50,871 bases of DNA from an uncultured Alteromonadales bacterium (GCA_937864365.1 CALMJT010000058.1:1-50871); one strand, 5' to 3'; positions 8,320 through 17,084 are shown, counted from the stretch's first letter. A program made the numbers and translations. The notes: a model not told the origin generated them from the sequence alone.

Positions 8320-8932
8320 TTATAACTTTTCATCTTTTATCAAAGCGTCCTTGCACTCGAAAAATGATTCAATGTAGAGGAACCTCTGATTAACTCATCC
8401 TTGATTTAATCAGAGGGCGAAATTGAAAATGTGATTTCCAATTTCTTCACAATTTCAATCACTTACAGTTCTTGAAATTGGCGACACATCCTTGTGTCGC
8501 TAGAAACTCTAGGTTAATCAGAGTTTCCTAGACAATGTCTTGAACAAATAGCCACTGATGAGAAGCTTCATCACAAACTGTGTATCCTTTTCCTGCTAGA
8601 TATTTATTTGCACAATAGTGCATTAGCTGGGGTGTTAGGAAAATTAATACAACGCTTAATATAGCCACTTTAGTCAAAAAGGAAGACTGTTTTTTTGATA
8701 GCTCTTTATTTAGCCATCCTTCCTGAACGGTAACTATTGCGAGAATTAATAAACCAACACCTACGCCAAGCATGTAAAAAGACCCTTTATCGAATACTTC
8801 TACAGGCGATAAAGGGGTAATAAATATTTCAAATGTGCGAAAGAAAAACCAATATAAAGCAGCTAATGAACTCAGTATAAAAAATATAGGTGTAAATATA
8901 CGAATTGCTAGGGGTGAATCTCTATTTGCCAT
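8320..8932 (-). pseudogene. Paralogue of the 151-aa membrane protein, split by a MITE-like element
   Basis: The 5' part (8932 down to 8531) encodes 134 residues ending CDEASHQWLFVQDIV. The frame then runs into TAG formed by the element's flanking TA plus its first G. Beyond the element, 8376 down to 8320 encodes YIESFFECKDALIKDEKL and a stop. Deleting the 152-bp element and one TA joins the parts into a 152-residue protein that lines up with the neighbour: QDIV-YIES here against RDIV-YIEP in the 151-aa paralogue. The truncated 134-aa form may still be made, because all membrane segments precede the insertion. Confidence 0.85.
8377..8528 (+). mobile_element. MITE-like element, intact 152-bp copy with TA target duplication
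   Basis: Terminal inverted repeats are GAGGAACCTCTGATTAAC on the left and GGTTAATCAGAGTTTCC on the right. TA flanks both sides (8375-8376 and 8529-8530). Internally there are a left-end hairpin, a CCAATTTC/GAAATTGG pair, a GCGACACA/TTGTGTCGC hairpin and a right-end GAAACTCT/AGAGTTTC hairpin. There is no coding capacity. The reconstructed empty site in the host gene proves it inserted at a TA. TA duplication points to an IS630/Tc1-type transposase acting in trans (inference). Confidence 0.9.
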
Positions 8933-9009
8933 TATTATGTAATTCTTACATATAACATAATATTTATTTAGATTTTCAATTTTGGAGGGTAAGGTTTAAA
9001 GGGTATGTC

Positions 9010-9246
9010 TTAGTGCTTCTCAGGATCTCTTTTAAAAAATTTTGTAATTTTCTTTAATGCAAAAATATATAAAATAACAATCACGACTACATAAATTGCT
9101 ATGAAAAAAATCAATTCTATACTGCTTCCGGTGTTTCGTGTGATGAGAAATAAACCATAAAGTGCTGCGGCCCAATATATGAAGCCGAGAATTTCATCAA
9201 GAAAAGTGAATTTTGAAAAATAATAGAGCCATTTTTTAAAAGTCAT
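9010..9246 (-). CDS. Two-span membrane protein, 78 aa
   Basis: Very small protein with two clear transmembrane segments (about residues 18-35 and 43-63) and a basic C-terminal tail (KKITKFFKRDPEKH). It begins 22 bp after the 232-aa gene on the same strand and is therefore probably translated with it. Size and topology resemble immunity proteins of pore-forming bacteriocins or effectors, which act in the inner membrane, but no specific family is recognised. Confidence 0.55.
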   Translation of the reverse strand: MTFKKWLYYFSKFTFLDEILGFIYWAAALYGLFLITRNTGSSIELIFFIAIYVVVIVILYIFALKKITKFFKRDPEKH

Positions 9247-9268
9247 AACGAGTTTCTCGGAAGAAAAA

Positions 9269-9967
9269 TTAGTTCAATTTATATTTCAGTTCAATTGCGT
9301 TTTGAAATTGTATGCTGTTTTTTTCTGCGGTGGCAATAGCGTGAATGTATTTTTCCAAAGGTTTTTCAAGTAAAAAGTATAACAACTGTAAGTCCCCATT
9401 TCTTTGCAATAATGAGTGAAGTTTTGGGCTTTTATTTTTCAGGCGTGTAGATGCGAGAGAAGATCGTTGCATGAAGCCCTGCATCATAAGTAGGCCAATA
9501 GGAGTTCCTATTCCGGTAGCTGAAGCTCCTGCAGAAACGCCTATACGTTTGGCTAACTTTTTGTACGCGACGCTAGCCGCAATTACGGTGGCTATTCTCA
9601 TAGCAACAGCAGTCGCCAGTTTTTTTCCGATAATCATTCTTCCTACATTATATCCAGCTAGCACTCCAGCTTGCTTAGCCAAGGATCTTACGGCATGTTC
9701 GGGAAAGTATGAATAATAATGTTCCAACACTAGTGCAATACTTTGATATAGCGGACTTTTCTGGTTTTCAATTCCATATTTGATAAATTTTTCTAGAATC
9801 GTAACCATGGCTCTATTTTCATATCCAATTTTAGCCATCCGTCCGTTTTCACCTAACCCAAGCCCTTGTCCGGTTCTTTGCAGTCCTAATACTATGTCCT
9901 CTCCCACTGAATAGATTCCGTTTCCTAGTGCCACAACTACATCTATTGAGTCTTCGGTGAATGACAT
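9269..9967 (-). CDS. Hypothetical protein with Gly/Ala-rich hydrophobic region; possible membrane-active toxin
   Basis: No signal peptide. The N-terminal third is soluble (MSFTEDSIDVVVALGNGIYS...). The centre (about residues 95-165) is rich in Gly and Ala with small-x3-small spacing, e.g. AGVLAGYNVGRMIIGKKLA and SAGASATGIGTPIGLLM, and could insert into a membrane as a glycine zipper. The C-terminus is soluble and helical. It heads a same-strand cluster of one two-span protein and two paralogous multi-span proteins. That layout fits an effector or bacteriocin gene with immunity genes, but no known toxin family is recognised and no secretion gene is nearby. Confidence 0.5.
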   Translation of the reverse strand: MSFTEDSIDVVVALGNGIYSVGEDIVLGLQRTGQGLGLGENGRMAKIGYENRAMVTILEKFIKYGIENQKSPLYQSIALVLEHYYSYFPEHAVRSLAKQAGVLAGYNVGRMIIGKKLATAVAMRIATVIAASVAYKKLAKRIGVSAGASATGIGTPIGLLMMQGFMQRSSLASTRLKNKSPKLHSLLQRNGDLQLLYFLLEKPLEKYIHAIATAEKNSIQFQNAIELKYKLN

Positions 9968-10241
9968 ACCTATCTCCTAATTTGCATAAAAGTAACTACT
10001 AAATAACTTAAGCAGCGGTTGTTAATTTTGTCTGATAATGTTATGCAAAAAACTAATTGAAAAGAAAACCCGTACTAATAAGAAGTGTGATTTCAAAAGG
10101 TATTTACTGAGAGTTCTATCAGTAAACTTAAGAATGGATATTTTTTTAAGGAATAAAAAAATATTTGGATGTGTCGGTTTAACCGAATAAGTTTTTAATT
10201 TGATTTTTTAGAAGTTTTTTAACGAATTGTTTGTGTAAGAT

Positions 10242-11003
10242 TTAAGAGTAAAAACAGTATTTAACCAACATGGCCACGCACATAATAACGATTAATATTC
10301 GAATATAGAGTGGGTTTATTTTGAGTAGTGTGTGTGAGCCTATGGATGCGCCAATAATTTGTCCGATAAGCATGGTGATGCCTGCAAGCCATGCGACTTG
10401 GCCGAGGCTAATGAATATAATTAATGCGGCTATGTTGGTCACGCAGTTGAGTGGTTTGGCCAGTGCGGTTGCGCTGATAAGGTTTTTACCATTAAGTACG
10501 ACTGACGATAAGGCAAAAAAAGAACCTGTCCCAGGGCCGAAAAATCCGTCGTAAAATCCAATAGCAGGTATTACACCATTTTTATATTGGTTTTCGGTAA
10601 CGCGTTTTTTGTTGCTGTCGGTACTGGGTGTTGGTGCAATTAAAAAGTAAGTGGCGATAATAATTAATACAATGGGAATTACCACGGCGAGTGCGTCGCT
10701 ATTAATAAATTGCACGCCTATGCAACCAAGGCTTGACCCTATAAACGCAGTAATTAATAAGGGTTTTATTTCGGCAATGGTAACGCGACCTTTTTTAATC
10801 ATTAAATAGGTTGAGGTTGCCGTTCCAATACAGCCTTGCAGCTTATTGGTGCCTAGTGCTTGCAGTGGCGGAATTCCAGCAAGAATAAGTGCGGGAAGTG
10901 CAATTAAGCCACCACCGCCTGCGAGCGTATCAATAAATCCTGCGGCAACGGCGGTAATAAATAGTAATACAAGAATATCTAAAGCAAGTGGTAGTGTTTC
11001 CAA
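10242..11003 (-). CDS. TSUP family transporter (TauE/SafE), copy 1
   Basis: Polytopic inner-membrane protein of 253 aa from the sulfite exporter TauE/SafE family (PF01925), which moves sulfonates, sulfite or other organic anions. Diagnostic motifs are AGGGGLIALPAL (about residues 28-39), GTNKLQG (about 52-58) and GFYDGFFGPGTGSF (about 149-162), marking the two pseudo-repeat halves. It is closely related to the copy at 12758-13531; the two flank an exported amidohydrolase on the same strand. The substrate cannot be told from sequence. An ATG start is used, and an 8-bp hairpin (10103-10126) downstream may end transcription. Confidence 0.88.
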   Translation of the reverse strand: METLPLALDILVLLFITAVAAGFIDTLAGGGGLIALPALILAGIPPLQALGTNKLQGCIGTATSTYLMIKKGRVTIAEIKPLLITAFIGSSLGCIGVQFINSDALAVVIPIVLIIIATYFLIAPTPSTDSNKKRVTENQYKNGVIPAIGFYDGFFGPGTGSFFALSSVVLNGKNLISATALAKPLNCVTNIAALIIFISLGQVAWLAGITMLIGQIIGASIGSHTLLKINPLYIRILIVIMCVAMLVKYCFYS

Positions 11004-11151
11004 AAAATAAACCTTTGGTGAGTGTTGTATAAAACGAGACGATTAAAGGATTGGTTTAAATTTGTGTGACGGAGAATACAGGATTGAAGTTTGAAAGATT
11101 ATGGTTCGTCGGTAAATGTAGGTAAAAGATGCTCTGAGTTTTTGAACTATA

Positions 11152-11302
11152 AGAACCTTTGGCTAATTCATCCTTGATTTAATCCGTGAGTAGACATTAA
11201 AAATTCGATTTCCAATTTCTTCACAATATGAATCACTTACCGTTCTCAAAATTAGCGACACATCCTTGTGCCGAGGAAGTTCTAGGTTAATCAGTGTTTC
11301 CT
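11152..11302 (+). mobile_element. MITE-like element, moderately diverged full-length copy
   Basis: It starts AGAACCTTTGGCTAATTC, retains TTTCCAATTTCTTCACAAT and GCGACACATCCTTGTGCCG, and ends GGTTAATCAGTGTTTCC. Length is close to 152 bp. Its right end touches the stop codon of the amidohydrolase gene (TAA at 11303-11305, minus strand), so the insertion lies exactly at the 3' boundary of that gene. Confidence 0.8.
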
Positions 11303-12613
11303 TTAGTTTTTATAAACCTCGCCGCCTTTCATAACAAACTCGACGTGTTCTAACAGAGATACATCGTCTAAAGGATTGCCGCTAACGGCAATAATATCGG
11401 CGAATTTGCCGTTTTCTAGGCTACCCAGTTGCGACTCTTTACCCAACAACTTCGCGCCATTAATGGTGGCGGCTTGCAGAGCTTGTAAGGGTGTCATACC
11501 AAATTGCACCATGCGCGACAGTTGTTTGGGATTATCACCGTGCGGATAAATAGACGCGTCTGTACCCATAACCATGGGAATGCCCGCTTTTACCGCTTGG
11601 GTAAAGCTGTTGCGTTGACGTTTGCCAACCACACGTTCTTTATCAAGACTTTCTTGCAGAATTCCTGCTTTTTCGCCTTCGGATAAAATAAATTCGGTGA
11701 CGTAAATATCCATACTAAAAACGGTGTGGTGTTTTTTGGCGAGTTTAATGGCTTCGTCATCTAAAAAGCTGGCGTGTTCGACGGAATCCACCCCGGCTTT
11801 AATGGCCGATTTAATACCGTCGGTACCGTGGGCATGAGCTGCGACCGTTAATCTGCGACGATGCGCTTCATCGACAATGGCTTGCATTTCTTCTAGGGTG
11901 TATTGCTGAACGCCGACTTTGGTGCCTTTAGAAAGTACACCACCGGTTGCACAAAACTTTATAAGATCCGCGCCGTATTTGATGTTTTCACGAACCTTCT
12001 CGCGCACACTCCAAGGGCCATCGGCAACGCCTTCGGCCTTTTGATGATACTGCTGCGGTAATAAATTGTTGTCGCAGTGGCCGCCGGTAATGCCTAGCGG
12101 TGGGCCGGATACAAACAAGCGCGGGCCGGGAATTAATCCCTCGTTAATGGCGTTGCGCAGGTCAACATCAATAAAACCTGCTGCACCCACGTTGCGAATG
12201 GTGGTAATACCTGCCATCAATGTCGTTTCAGCGTTTTTTACGCCCAAGATCGCCGATTTACCGGGTGTGACCAATAAACGATTATAACCGTGGATTTCAT
12301 GGCTGCCAGTAATGTGCGTGTGCATATCCATCAAGCCCGGCAAGAGTGTTTTACCGGCTAGGTTAATGTGAGTCGCGTCGGCGGGAATGGCTTGCTGAGC
12401 AGTGGTGGTGATGTCGGTAATGGTTTCGCCATCGACGATGATCAGTGGCGATTGAATAATTTTGCCGCTGATAACATCAATCATGGCATCGGCTGTGATT
12501 GCCGTTTTGGCTAAAGTACTGTGGCTTAATGCTGCAAGAACTGCTGCGCCAGCGAGGTAAAGGCTTTGGCGTAATACCTTAAAGGATTGTCGACATTGAA
12601 CAGCTAGTTGCAT
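11303..12613 (-). CDS. Exported metal-dependent amidohydrolase (imidazolonepropionase/Xaa-Pro dipeptidase-like)
   Basis: 436 aa with an N-terminal signal peptide (about residues 14-35, cleavage near HSTLA-K), so probably periplasmic. Amidohydrolase-superfamily landmarks are the metal-binding MDMHTHITGSHE, the lysine in GADLIKFCATGG that would be carbamylated, VAAHAHGTDGIK, GVDSVEHASF, and the catalytic-aspartate motif MGTDASIYPHGDN. The family includes peptidases of acyl- or Xaa-Pro-type substrates and cyclic-imide hydrolases; the exact substrate is open. Two TSUP transporters flank it, suggesting that its product or substrate is an organic acid that they move. Confidence 0.85.
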   Translation of the reverse strand: MQLAVQCRQSFKVLRQSLYLAGAAVLAALSHSTLAKTAITADAMIDVISGKIIQSPLIIVDGETITDITTTAQQAIPADATHINLAGKTLLPGLMDMHTHITGSHEIHGYNRLLVTPGKSAILGVKNAETTLMAGITTIRNVGAAGFIDVDLRNAINEGLIPGPRLFVSGPPLGITGGHCDNNLLPQQYHQKAEGVADGPWSVREKVRENIKYGADLIKFCATGGVLSKGTKVGVQQYTLEEMQAIVDEAHRRRLTVAAHAHGTDGIKSAIKAGVDSVEHASFLDDEAIKLAKKHHTVFSMDIYVTEFILSEGEKAGILQESLDKERVVGKRQRNSFTQAVKAGIPMVMGTDASIYPHGDNPKQLSRMVQFGMTPLQALQAATINGAKLLGKESQLGSLENGKFADIIAVSGNPLDDVSLLEHVEFVMKGGEVYKN

Positions 12614-12726
12614 TCGCTCACTCCAAATTCTTTCTATTTTTTAAGATGCATTAACAACGCGGAACGGTTATTAACGTGATTGCTTTAAGAGACGAACAAT
12701 TTAGCGAACTACACCGAGGATTACTT

Positions 12727-12757
12727 TGATTAAATCAGCAGTGAGTTAACTAGAGCT
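12727..12757 (-). repeat. Left-end remnant of the MITE-like element, reverse orientation
   Basis: TTGATTAAATCAGCAGTGAG followed by TTAACTAGAG matches the reversed left-end hairpin. Only this end remains. It abuts the stop codon of the second TSUP gene. Confidence 0.55.
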
Positions 12758-13531
12758 TTAAAAGCTTAAATAACCTTGGCTAACGGCGTAACGAATTAAC
12801 ATGGCGGTGCACATAAAAACAATTAAAGCCCGAATATAAACGGCTTTAATGCTGACTAAAAAATGCGAACCCAACCAAGAGCCAATAACTTGCCCAACAA
12901 TCATTAATGCTCCAATTATCCAAACGACTTTTCCTAAACTGATAAAAATAATTAACGAGGCAAAGTTGCTGGCAAAATTTAAAGGCTTAGCCATCATGCT
13001 GGCTTTTACTAAATCTTTTCCGGCACCAAGCACATTGGCAAGCGCAAAAAAAGAACCCGTACCCGGGCCAAAAAATCCGTCGTAAAAACCAATGGTGGGA
13101 ATAACGCCGTTTTTATAGGATTTTAGAGAAATTTTAGGTTCTGTTGTTTGTTGCGGTGTGGGCGAAATTAAAAAATAAATGGCAATTAAAAATAAAACGA
13201 TGGGAATAATAAACGAGAGCGATTTTGCATTGATGAATTGAATGGCAATGGCACCAATAAGGGCGCCTAAAAAAGCAGTAATAATAAGTGGTTTTGTCTC
13301 GCGCCAATCGAGCTTGCCTTTACGAATTAACAACCACGTTGATGTCGCTAGGCCAACAGTGCCTTGAAGCTTGTTGGTGCCCATGGCAACCAGTGGTGGT
13401 AAACCAAATAAAAATAACGCCGGTAAACTGATTAGGCCACCGCCACCTGCAAGAGTGTTGATAAATCCCGAGACTAACGCCGAAACAAACAGCAGTAACA
13501 CGCCATCAAGAGGAAAGGCCAGTACATCCAC
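12758..13531 (-). CDS. TSUP family transporter (TauE/SafE), copy 2
   Basis: 257 aa from the preferred GTG start at 13531-13529, which has GGA about 9 nt upstream. A TTG six codons further upstream would give 263 aa but has poorer signals. It shares AGGGGLISLPAL, GTNKLQG and GFYDGFFGPGTGSFFAL with the copy at 10242-11003, so the two are recent paralogues. About eight membrane segments are present. It is upstream of the amidohydrolase on the same strand and may be co-transcribed with it. Substrate unknown. Confidence 0.87.
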   Translation of the reverse strand: MDVLAFPLDGVLLLFVSALVSGFINTLAGGGGLISLPALFLFGLPPLVAMGTNKLQGTVGLATSTWLLIRKGKLDWRETKPLIITAFLGALIGAIAIQFINAKSLSFIIPIVLFLIAIYFLISPTPQQTTEPKISLKSYKNGVIPTIGFYDGFFGPGTGSFFALANVLGAGKDLVKASMMAKPLNFASNFASLIIFISLGKVVWIIGALMIVGQVIGSWLGSHFLVSIKAVYIRALIVFMCTAMLIRYAVSQGYLSF

Positions 13532-13660
13532 GTAAATACATCCAATCAAAAAGTGTGTGGATTATACCGTGGTATAAATGGATTTGATGCCTGAGAGTTT
13601 AACGTATTTATTCTCGATTGTTGGCGAGGCGTTAGAGGGTTCCTGAATAACAATTTCCTA

Positions 13661-13812
13661 GAGGAACTTCTGATTAACTCATCCATGATTTAATCAGAAG
13701 ACAGAAATTGAAAATGCGATTTCCAATTTCTTCACAATTTCAATCACTTACCGTTCTTGAAATTGGCGACACATCCTTGTGTCGCGAGAAACCCTGGTTA
13801 ATCAGAGTTTCC
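13661..13812 (+). mobile_element. MITE-like element, intact 152-bp copy
   Basis: It has exactly the same length as the copy at 8377-8528 and nearly the same sequence: ends GAGGAACTTCTGATTAACTC and GGTTAATCAGAGTTTCC, the CCAATTTCTTCACAATTTC block, and the GCGACACATCCTTGTGTCGC hairpin. TA flanks both sides (13659-13660, 13813-13814). It lies in the 428-bp gap between the second TSUP gene and the REC-TPR gene. The rest of that gap holds only the short tandem repeat at 13891-13922. Confidence 0.9.
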
Positions 13813-13890
13813 TATAGAAAATTGCCTGTTAGTAGATTGGTAAATGTAAGCGCTTTTTAAAAACTGGTTTTAAAAGACACGCATAAAAAA

Positions 13891-13922
13891 TATCAGCAAT
13901 AAAACATATCAGCAATAAAACA
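13891..13922. repeat. Two tandem 16-bp units
   Basis: TATCAGCAATAAAACA occurs twice head-to-tail, just beyond the stop codon of the REC-TPR gene. No function apparent. Confidence 0.7.
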
Positions 13923-13959
13923 TCGCACTATTCTTGTGGAGATACTGTTAGGGAAAAAG

Positions 13960-15615
13960 TCATGTTGGATAGTGATCAACAATACGCGTTTCGCCAAATT
14001 GCGTTTGCAGCGCTTTTGCGCGAGCCGCCTGAGCATCGCCTTCTTTCACGTTCTGTGTTCTTTCAAAGCAGCGTTTAATTAATGCTGCGTCGCGTTGCGT
14101 TACTGCGCCGTCGTATTGTTCTAAAAGCACTTGCACAAGGTTGAGGTTTAAGCCCGGATGGTTTGGAAATATCGCCAGCGCCTCTTGGAAGACGCGGGTG
14201 GCTTGGCGATAGTCTTTATTTTGATAAGCGCTGATCCCCAATTTGGTCAGCGAGGCAACTTTTTCTTTGGAGCCTTGGGTAACCGGTGTGGCTGCGGCGC
14301 GCTCTATTTTTGCCAACACTTTAGACTCACCGGCAAACTCCGCGGCCATGGCATGAAGATGATCTTCGGCCTCTTCGGTTTCACCGGCGTCTTGCAAGGC
14401 TTGCACGTAATCAAGATGACAATCGGCGTCGTCGGATGCGTTGTCGCGAAACAGTTGTCGGGCTTCGTGATTGCTTTTCTCAGCCGTTGGTTTGTTCATT
14501 GCCTGCTCTAAACTCGATAAAATCAGACCGCCTTTGAGCTGTACATCAAGATCATCGGGATTGTCTTTGAGTTTACGAGTGAGAATTTTGCGCGCCTTTT
14601 CGGCTTGTTCGTAAGACTCCTTTGTGGATGAGTCGCGGGCCCAATGGGCGGCTTTGCGAGCGAAGTTATACACGTCCGATTCGTCTTCGTGAATACTGTT
14701 CATCCCCCACTTAATGGCGTGCTGAAAACTTCGTGTGCTGGTTTTGACGTCGCCGTTGGCTTCGGCGATTTCGGCCAATTTACGATGTCGCAACACCGAT
14801 TTTGGTGACAACTTACACGCGTGTTCGATTTCTTCTTGGGCTTTATCGATATCCGAGCGCGACAAATGCACTCGCGCTAACAGGTCTCGGGCCTCAACGT
14901 AGCGTTGATCGTGGGCGAGCACTTTTTGCAGAATAATTTCCGCTTGATCCATGGCGCCAAGCTCAACCAAGGTTTCGGCTAAACCCAGCATGGCCCAAGG
15001 CAGCGGGCGCTGTTCAACTATGCTTTCGTAGTGCTCGCGGGATTTATGCAGTTCACCCAGTAAGAATAAAATCCGGCCTTTGATGCGCTCTATTTCAAAC
15101 GCAAACTTAGCACCGCGGGCGAGCATTTTTTCGCAGACTTCAATGGCTTCGCGGTAGTTTTTTTCGGCGAAGAGTTTTTTGATCGGCAGTAAGGCTTCGT
15201 GTTTGATCAAGACTCGATCGAGCCTCAGGCAAAACTGCTTGGGCGTAAAGGGTTTGGCAACGTAGTCATCCGGCTGGCTTTCTATGGCGCCGAGCACCAT
15301 TTCGCGAGAGGTTTCTGCGGTGATCATGACAAACAGGCCCACGGGAGTGAGCAGCTTTTTAGCGCGCAGCGCTTCAAGCAATTGCTGGCCATCTTGGCTG
15401 CGGCCCAGATTGTAGTCGCAGATGATCAAGCTATATGGGCGGGATCTACACATCGACATCGCCTCCTGCGCGTTAGCGGCGGTATCGATTCTGGCGATGC
15501 CTTGAGTACTGATCATACGCTTCATGGCGCCGCGCATTTCGGGCATGTCGTCAACAATTAAGCAGTTGTGACGCTCATAGAGCTTAATCAGTTCGAGTTT
15601 GGTTATTAGGGTCAA
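13960..15615 (-). CDS. Response regulator with C-terminal TPR repeats
   Basis: 551 aa. The N-terminal receiver domain (about 15-135) has the acidic pocket LIVDDMPEM (Asp22/Asp23), the phospho-acceptor in IICDYNLG (Asp67) and the lysine in VAKPF (Lys121). The rest is a long array of tetratricopeptide-like helical pairs (from about 140 to 530), with a variable region near 330-430. Such proteins signal through protein contacts rather than DNA binding. The apparent start is TTG, as no better in-frame start precedes the receiver domain. No histidine kinase is adjacent, so its partner is unknown. Confidence 0.88.
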   Translation of the reverse strand: MTLITKLELIKLYERHNCLIVDDMPEMRGAMKRMISTQGIARIDTAANAQEAMSMCRSRPYSLIICDYNLGRSQDGQQLLEALRAKKLLTPVGLFVMITAETSREMVLGAIESQPDDYVAKPFTPKQFCLRLDRVLIKHEALLPIKKLFAEKNYREAIEVCEKMLARGAKFAFEIERIKGRILFLLGELHKSREHYESIVEQRPLPWAMLGLAETLVELGAMDQAEIILQKVLAHDQRYVEARDLLARVHLSRSDIDKAQEEIEHACKLSPKSVLRHRKLAEIAEANGDVKTSTRSFQHAIKWGMNSIHEDESDVYNFARKAAHWARDSSTKESYEQAEKARKILTRKLKDNPDDLDVQLKGGLILSSLEQAMNKPTAEKSNHEARQLFRDNASDDADCHLDYVQALQDAGETEEAEDHLHAMAAEFAGESKVLAKIERAAATPVTQGSKEKVASLTKLGISAYQNKDYRQATRVFQEALAIFPNHPGLNLNLVQVLLEQYDGAVTQRDAALIKRCFERTQNVKEGDAQAARAKALQTQFGETRIVDHYPT

Positions 15616-15646
15616 AGCGGTCTCTGGGTCAATTGCGTCTAACTAA

Positions 15647-15675
15647 AGAAGATTCCCATTAATTAAGAATCTTCT
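15647..15675. terminator. Hairpin between convergently spaced same-strand genes
   Basis: AGAAGATTC and GAATCTTCT form a perfect 9-bp stem around an 11-nt AT-rich loop, downstream of the acyltransferase gene and upstream of the REC-TPR gene. It lacks a clear T run. Its arm-AT-centre-arm layout resembles the solo palindrome at 5041-5072, but the arm sequence differs. Confidence 0.4.
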
Positions 15676-15706
15676 AGAAGTTTAGATGAAATTGATCGCT
15701 TAGCTT

Positions 15707-16852
15707 TTATTCCTGTTTGAAAGGTAGCATTTCTGTGGTTTCTGCCATGTATTGCTCAATGCCTGGCTTTTCGCGTCGTAAAAAATCGCGAATGGCTTCG
15801 TCGAATCGACTGTCTGCCAACCAGTGATTTGACCAAGTGGCGGTTGGTGTAAAGCCGCGCTGGATCTTGTGTTCGCCCTGTGCACCGGGATCAAAACATT
15901 GAATGCCCTGCTCTATGGCGTATTCAATGCCTTGGTAGTAGCAGGCTTCAAAGTGCAGCGAATCGTACTCATCGCGACACCCCCAATAGCGACCAAAAAG
16001 ATGCGTGCTACTTTTAAAACACAAAGCCGCCGCGACCAGTTTGTCGTTGGTGTAGGCTTGAACCATCATCAGGTTTTCGGGCATGGTTCTACCCAAAGTT
16101 TGAAAGAAATCTCCGGTTAGATAGCCATCATGGCCGCTGCGTTTTAGATAAGTAAGGCGGTAGAACTCGTAGAATTTGCGCCATTGCGCTTCGGTAATGT
16201 CTCTGCCTTCACAGCGTATCAAGGTGACGTTTTGAGACTCAACCTTCTGGCGCTCTTTTTTAAGGTTTTTACGCTTACGGCTGGCAAATGTCGCTAAAAA
16301 GTCGTCAAAATCTTTGAAATCTTGATTATACCAATGAAACTGGCAGCCTTGGCGCAAGGCAAATCCCGACTGTTCTAAATGGCTTGCCACCTTGATATCA
16401 CTGAACAAACAATGCCACGACGACGCGCCTATTTTTGCAGCCTGGTCGGTTATCACTTCTGCCATTTGAGTCATTAACGTTTGTTGCTGTTGTTCGTCGA
16501 GATGACTGGCAAAGCAAAAACGTGGGCCGGTAGCCGGTGTAAAAGGAATTGCACTTAACAGCTTTGGATAATAATGCAAACCGTTGCGGTGGTAGGCGTC
16601 GGCCCATGCCCAATCAAATACGTATTCGCCGTAGGAATGGCCTTTAACAAACAGTGGCAGCAAAGCGATCAGTTGATCTCCTTGGTAAACCGTTAGGTGA
16701 AAAGGTTGCCAGCCGGATTCGGCGGTGGTTGCGCCACTGCTTTCTAAGGCGTGTAAGAATTCATGTCTTAAAAATGGATAATCACTACCGGCGACGCGAT
16801 TCCAGTCGTTGGCGTCAACATCGGTAACACTGGTTACAAACTTAAAATCCAT
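15707..16852 (-). CDS. FemAB/GNAT-like acyltransferase (DUF482, PF04339)
   Basis: 381 aa from the preferred ATG at 16852-16850 (MDFKFVTSVTDVDANDWNR). A start 21 codons upstream adds residues unlike the family. Conserved DUF482 features are FLRHEFLHALESSG near the start, WHCLFSD in the middle, the basic FASRKRKNLKKER block, and the C-terminal FEACYYQGIEYAIEQG followed by FDPGAQGEHKIQRGF. The fold is two tandem acetyltransferase-like domains, as in peptidoglycan-modifying FemAB proteins; the acceptor is not known. It lies upstream of the REC-TPR gene on the same strand with a hairpin between. Confidence 0.85.
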   Translation of the reverse strand: MDFKFVTSVTDVDANDWNRVAGSDYPFLRHEFLHALESSGATTAESGWQPFHLTVYQGDQLIALLPLFVKGHSYGEYVFDWAWADAYHRNGLHYYPKLLSAIPFTPATGPRFCFASHLDEQQQQTLMTQMAEVITDQAAKIGASSWHCLFSDIKVASHLEQSGFALRQGCQFHWYNQDFKDFDDFLATFASRKRKNLKKERQKVESQNVTLIRCEGRDITEAQWRKFYEFYRLTYLKRSGHDGYLTGDFFQTLGRTMPENLMMVQAYTNDKLVAAALCFKSSTHLFGRYWGCRDEYDSLHFEACYYQGIEYAIEQGIQCFDPGAQGEHKIQRGFTPTATWSNHWLADSRFDEAIRDFLRREKPGIEQYMAETTEMLPFKQE

Positions 16853-16996
16853 ACAAATTATCCAAGCGCAGGTTCGATGTGATACTGGGTTTAACGCTGC
16901 GAGCGTTAATGCCATTTTCGCGAGTTGCGAAAGCTATGCCGTAGGGCTTATCAAACTAGAACTGGGACGAGAGTTCAACCGATAGTTGCAAAACAC

Positions 16997-17052
16997 TGTT
17001 TTCGAAATTGTGTTTTCGAAATTGTGTTTTCAAAACTGTGCTTTCTGAAATC
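16997..17052. repeat. 14-bp tandem repeat upstream of the acyltransferase gene
   Basis: TGTTTTCGAAATTG occurs twice exactly, then once as TGTTTTCAAAACTG and once as a degraded unit. The array sits between the acyltransferase start and the phoR stop. TTCGAA inside the unit is palindromic, so the array could be a protein-binding cluster or simple slippage. Confidence 0.7.
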
Positions 17053-17084
17053 CAGAGTCGGTACGAGTTCTGAAATTAACGATG

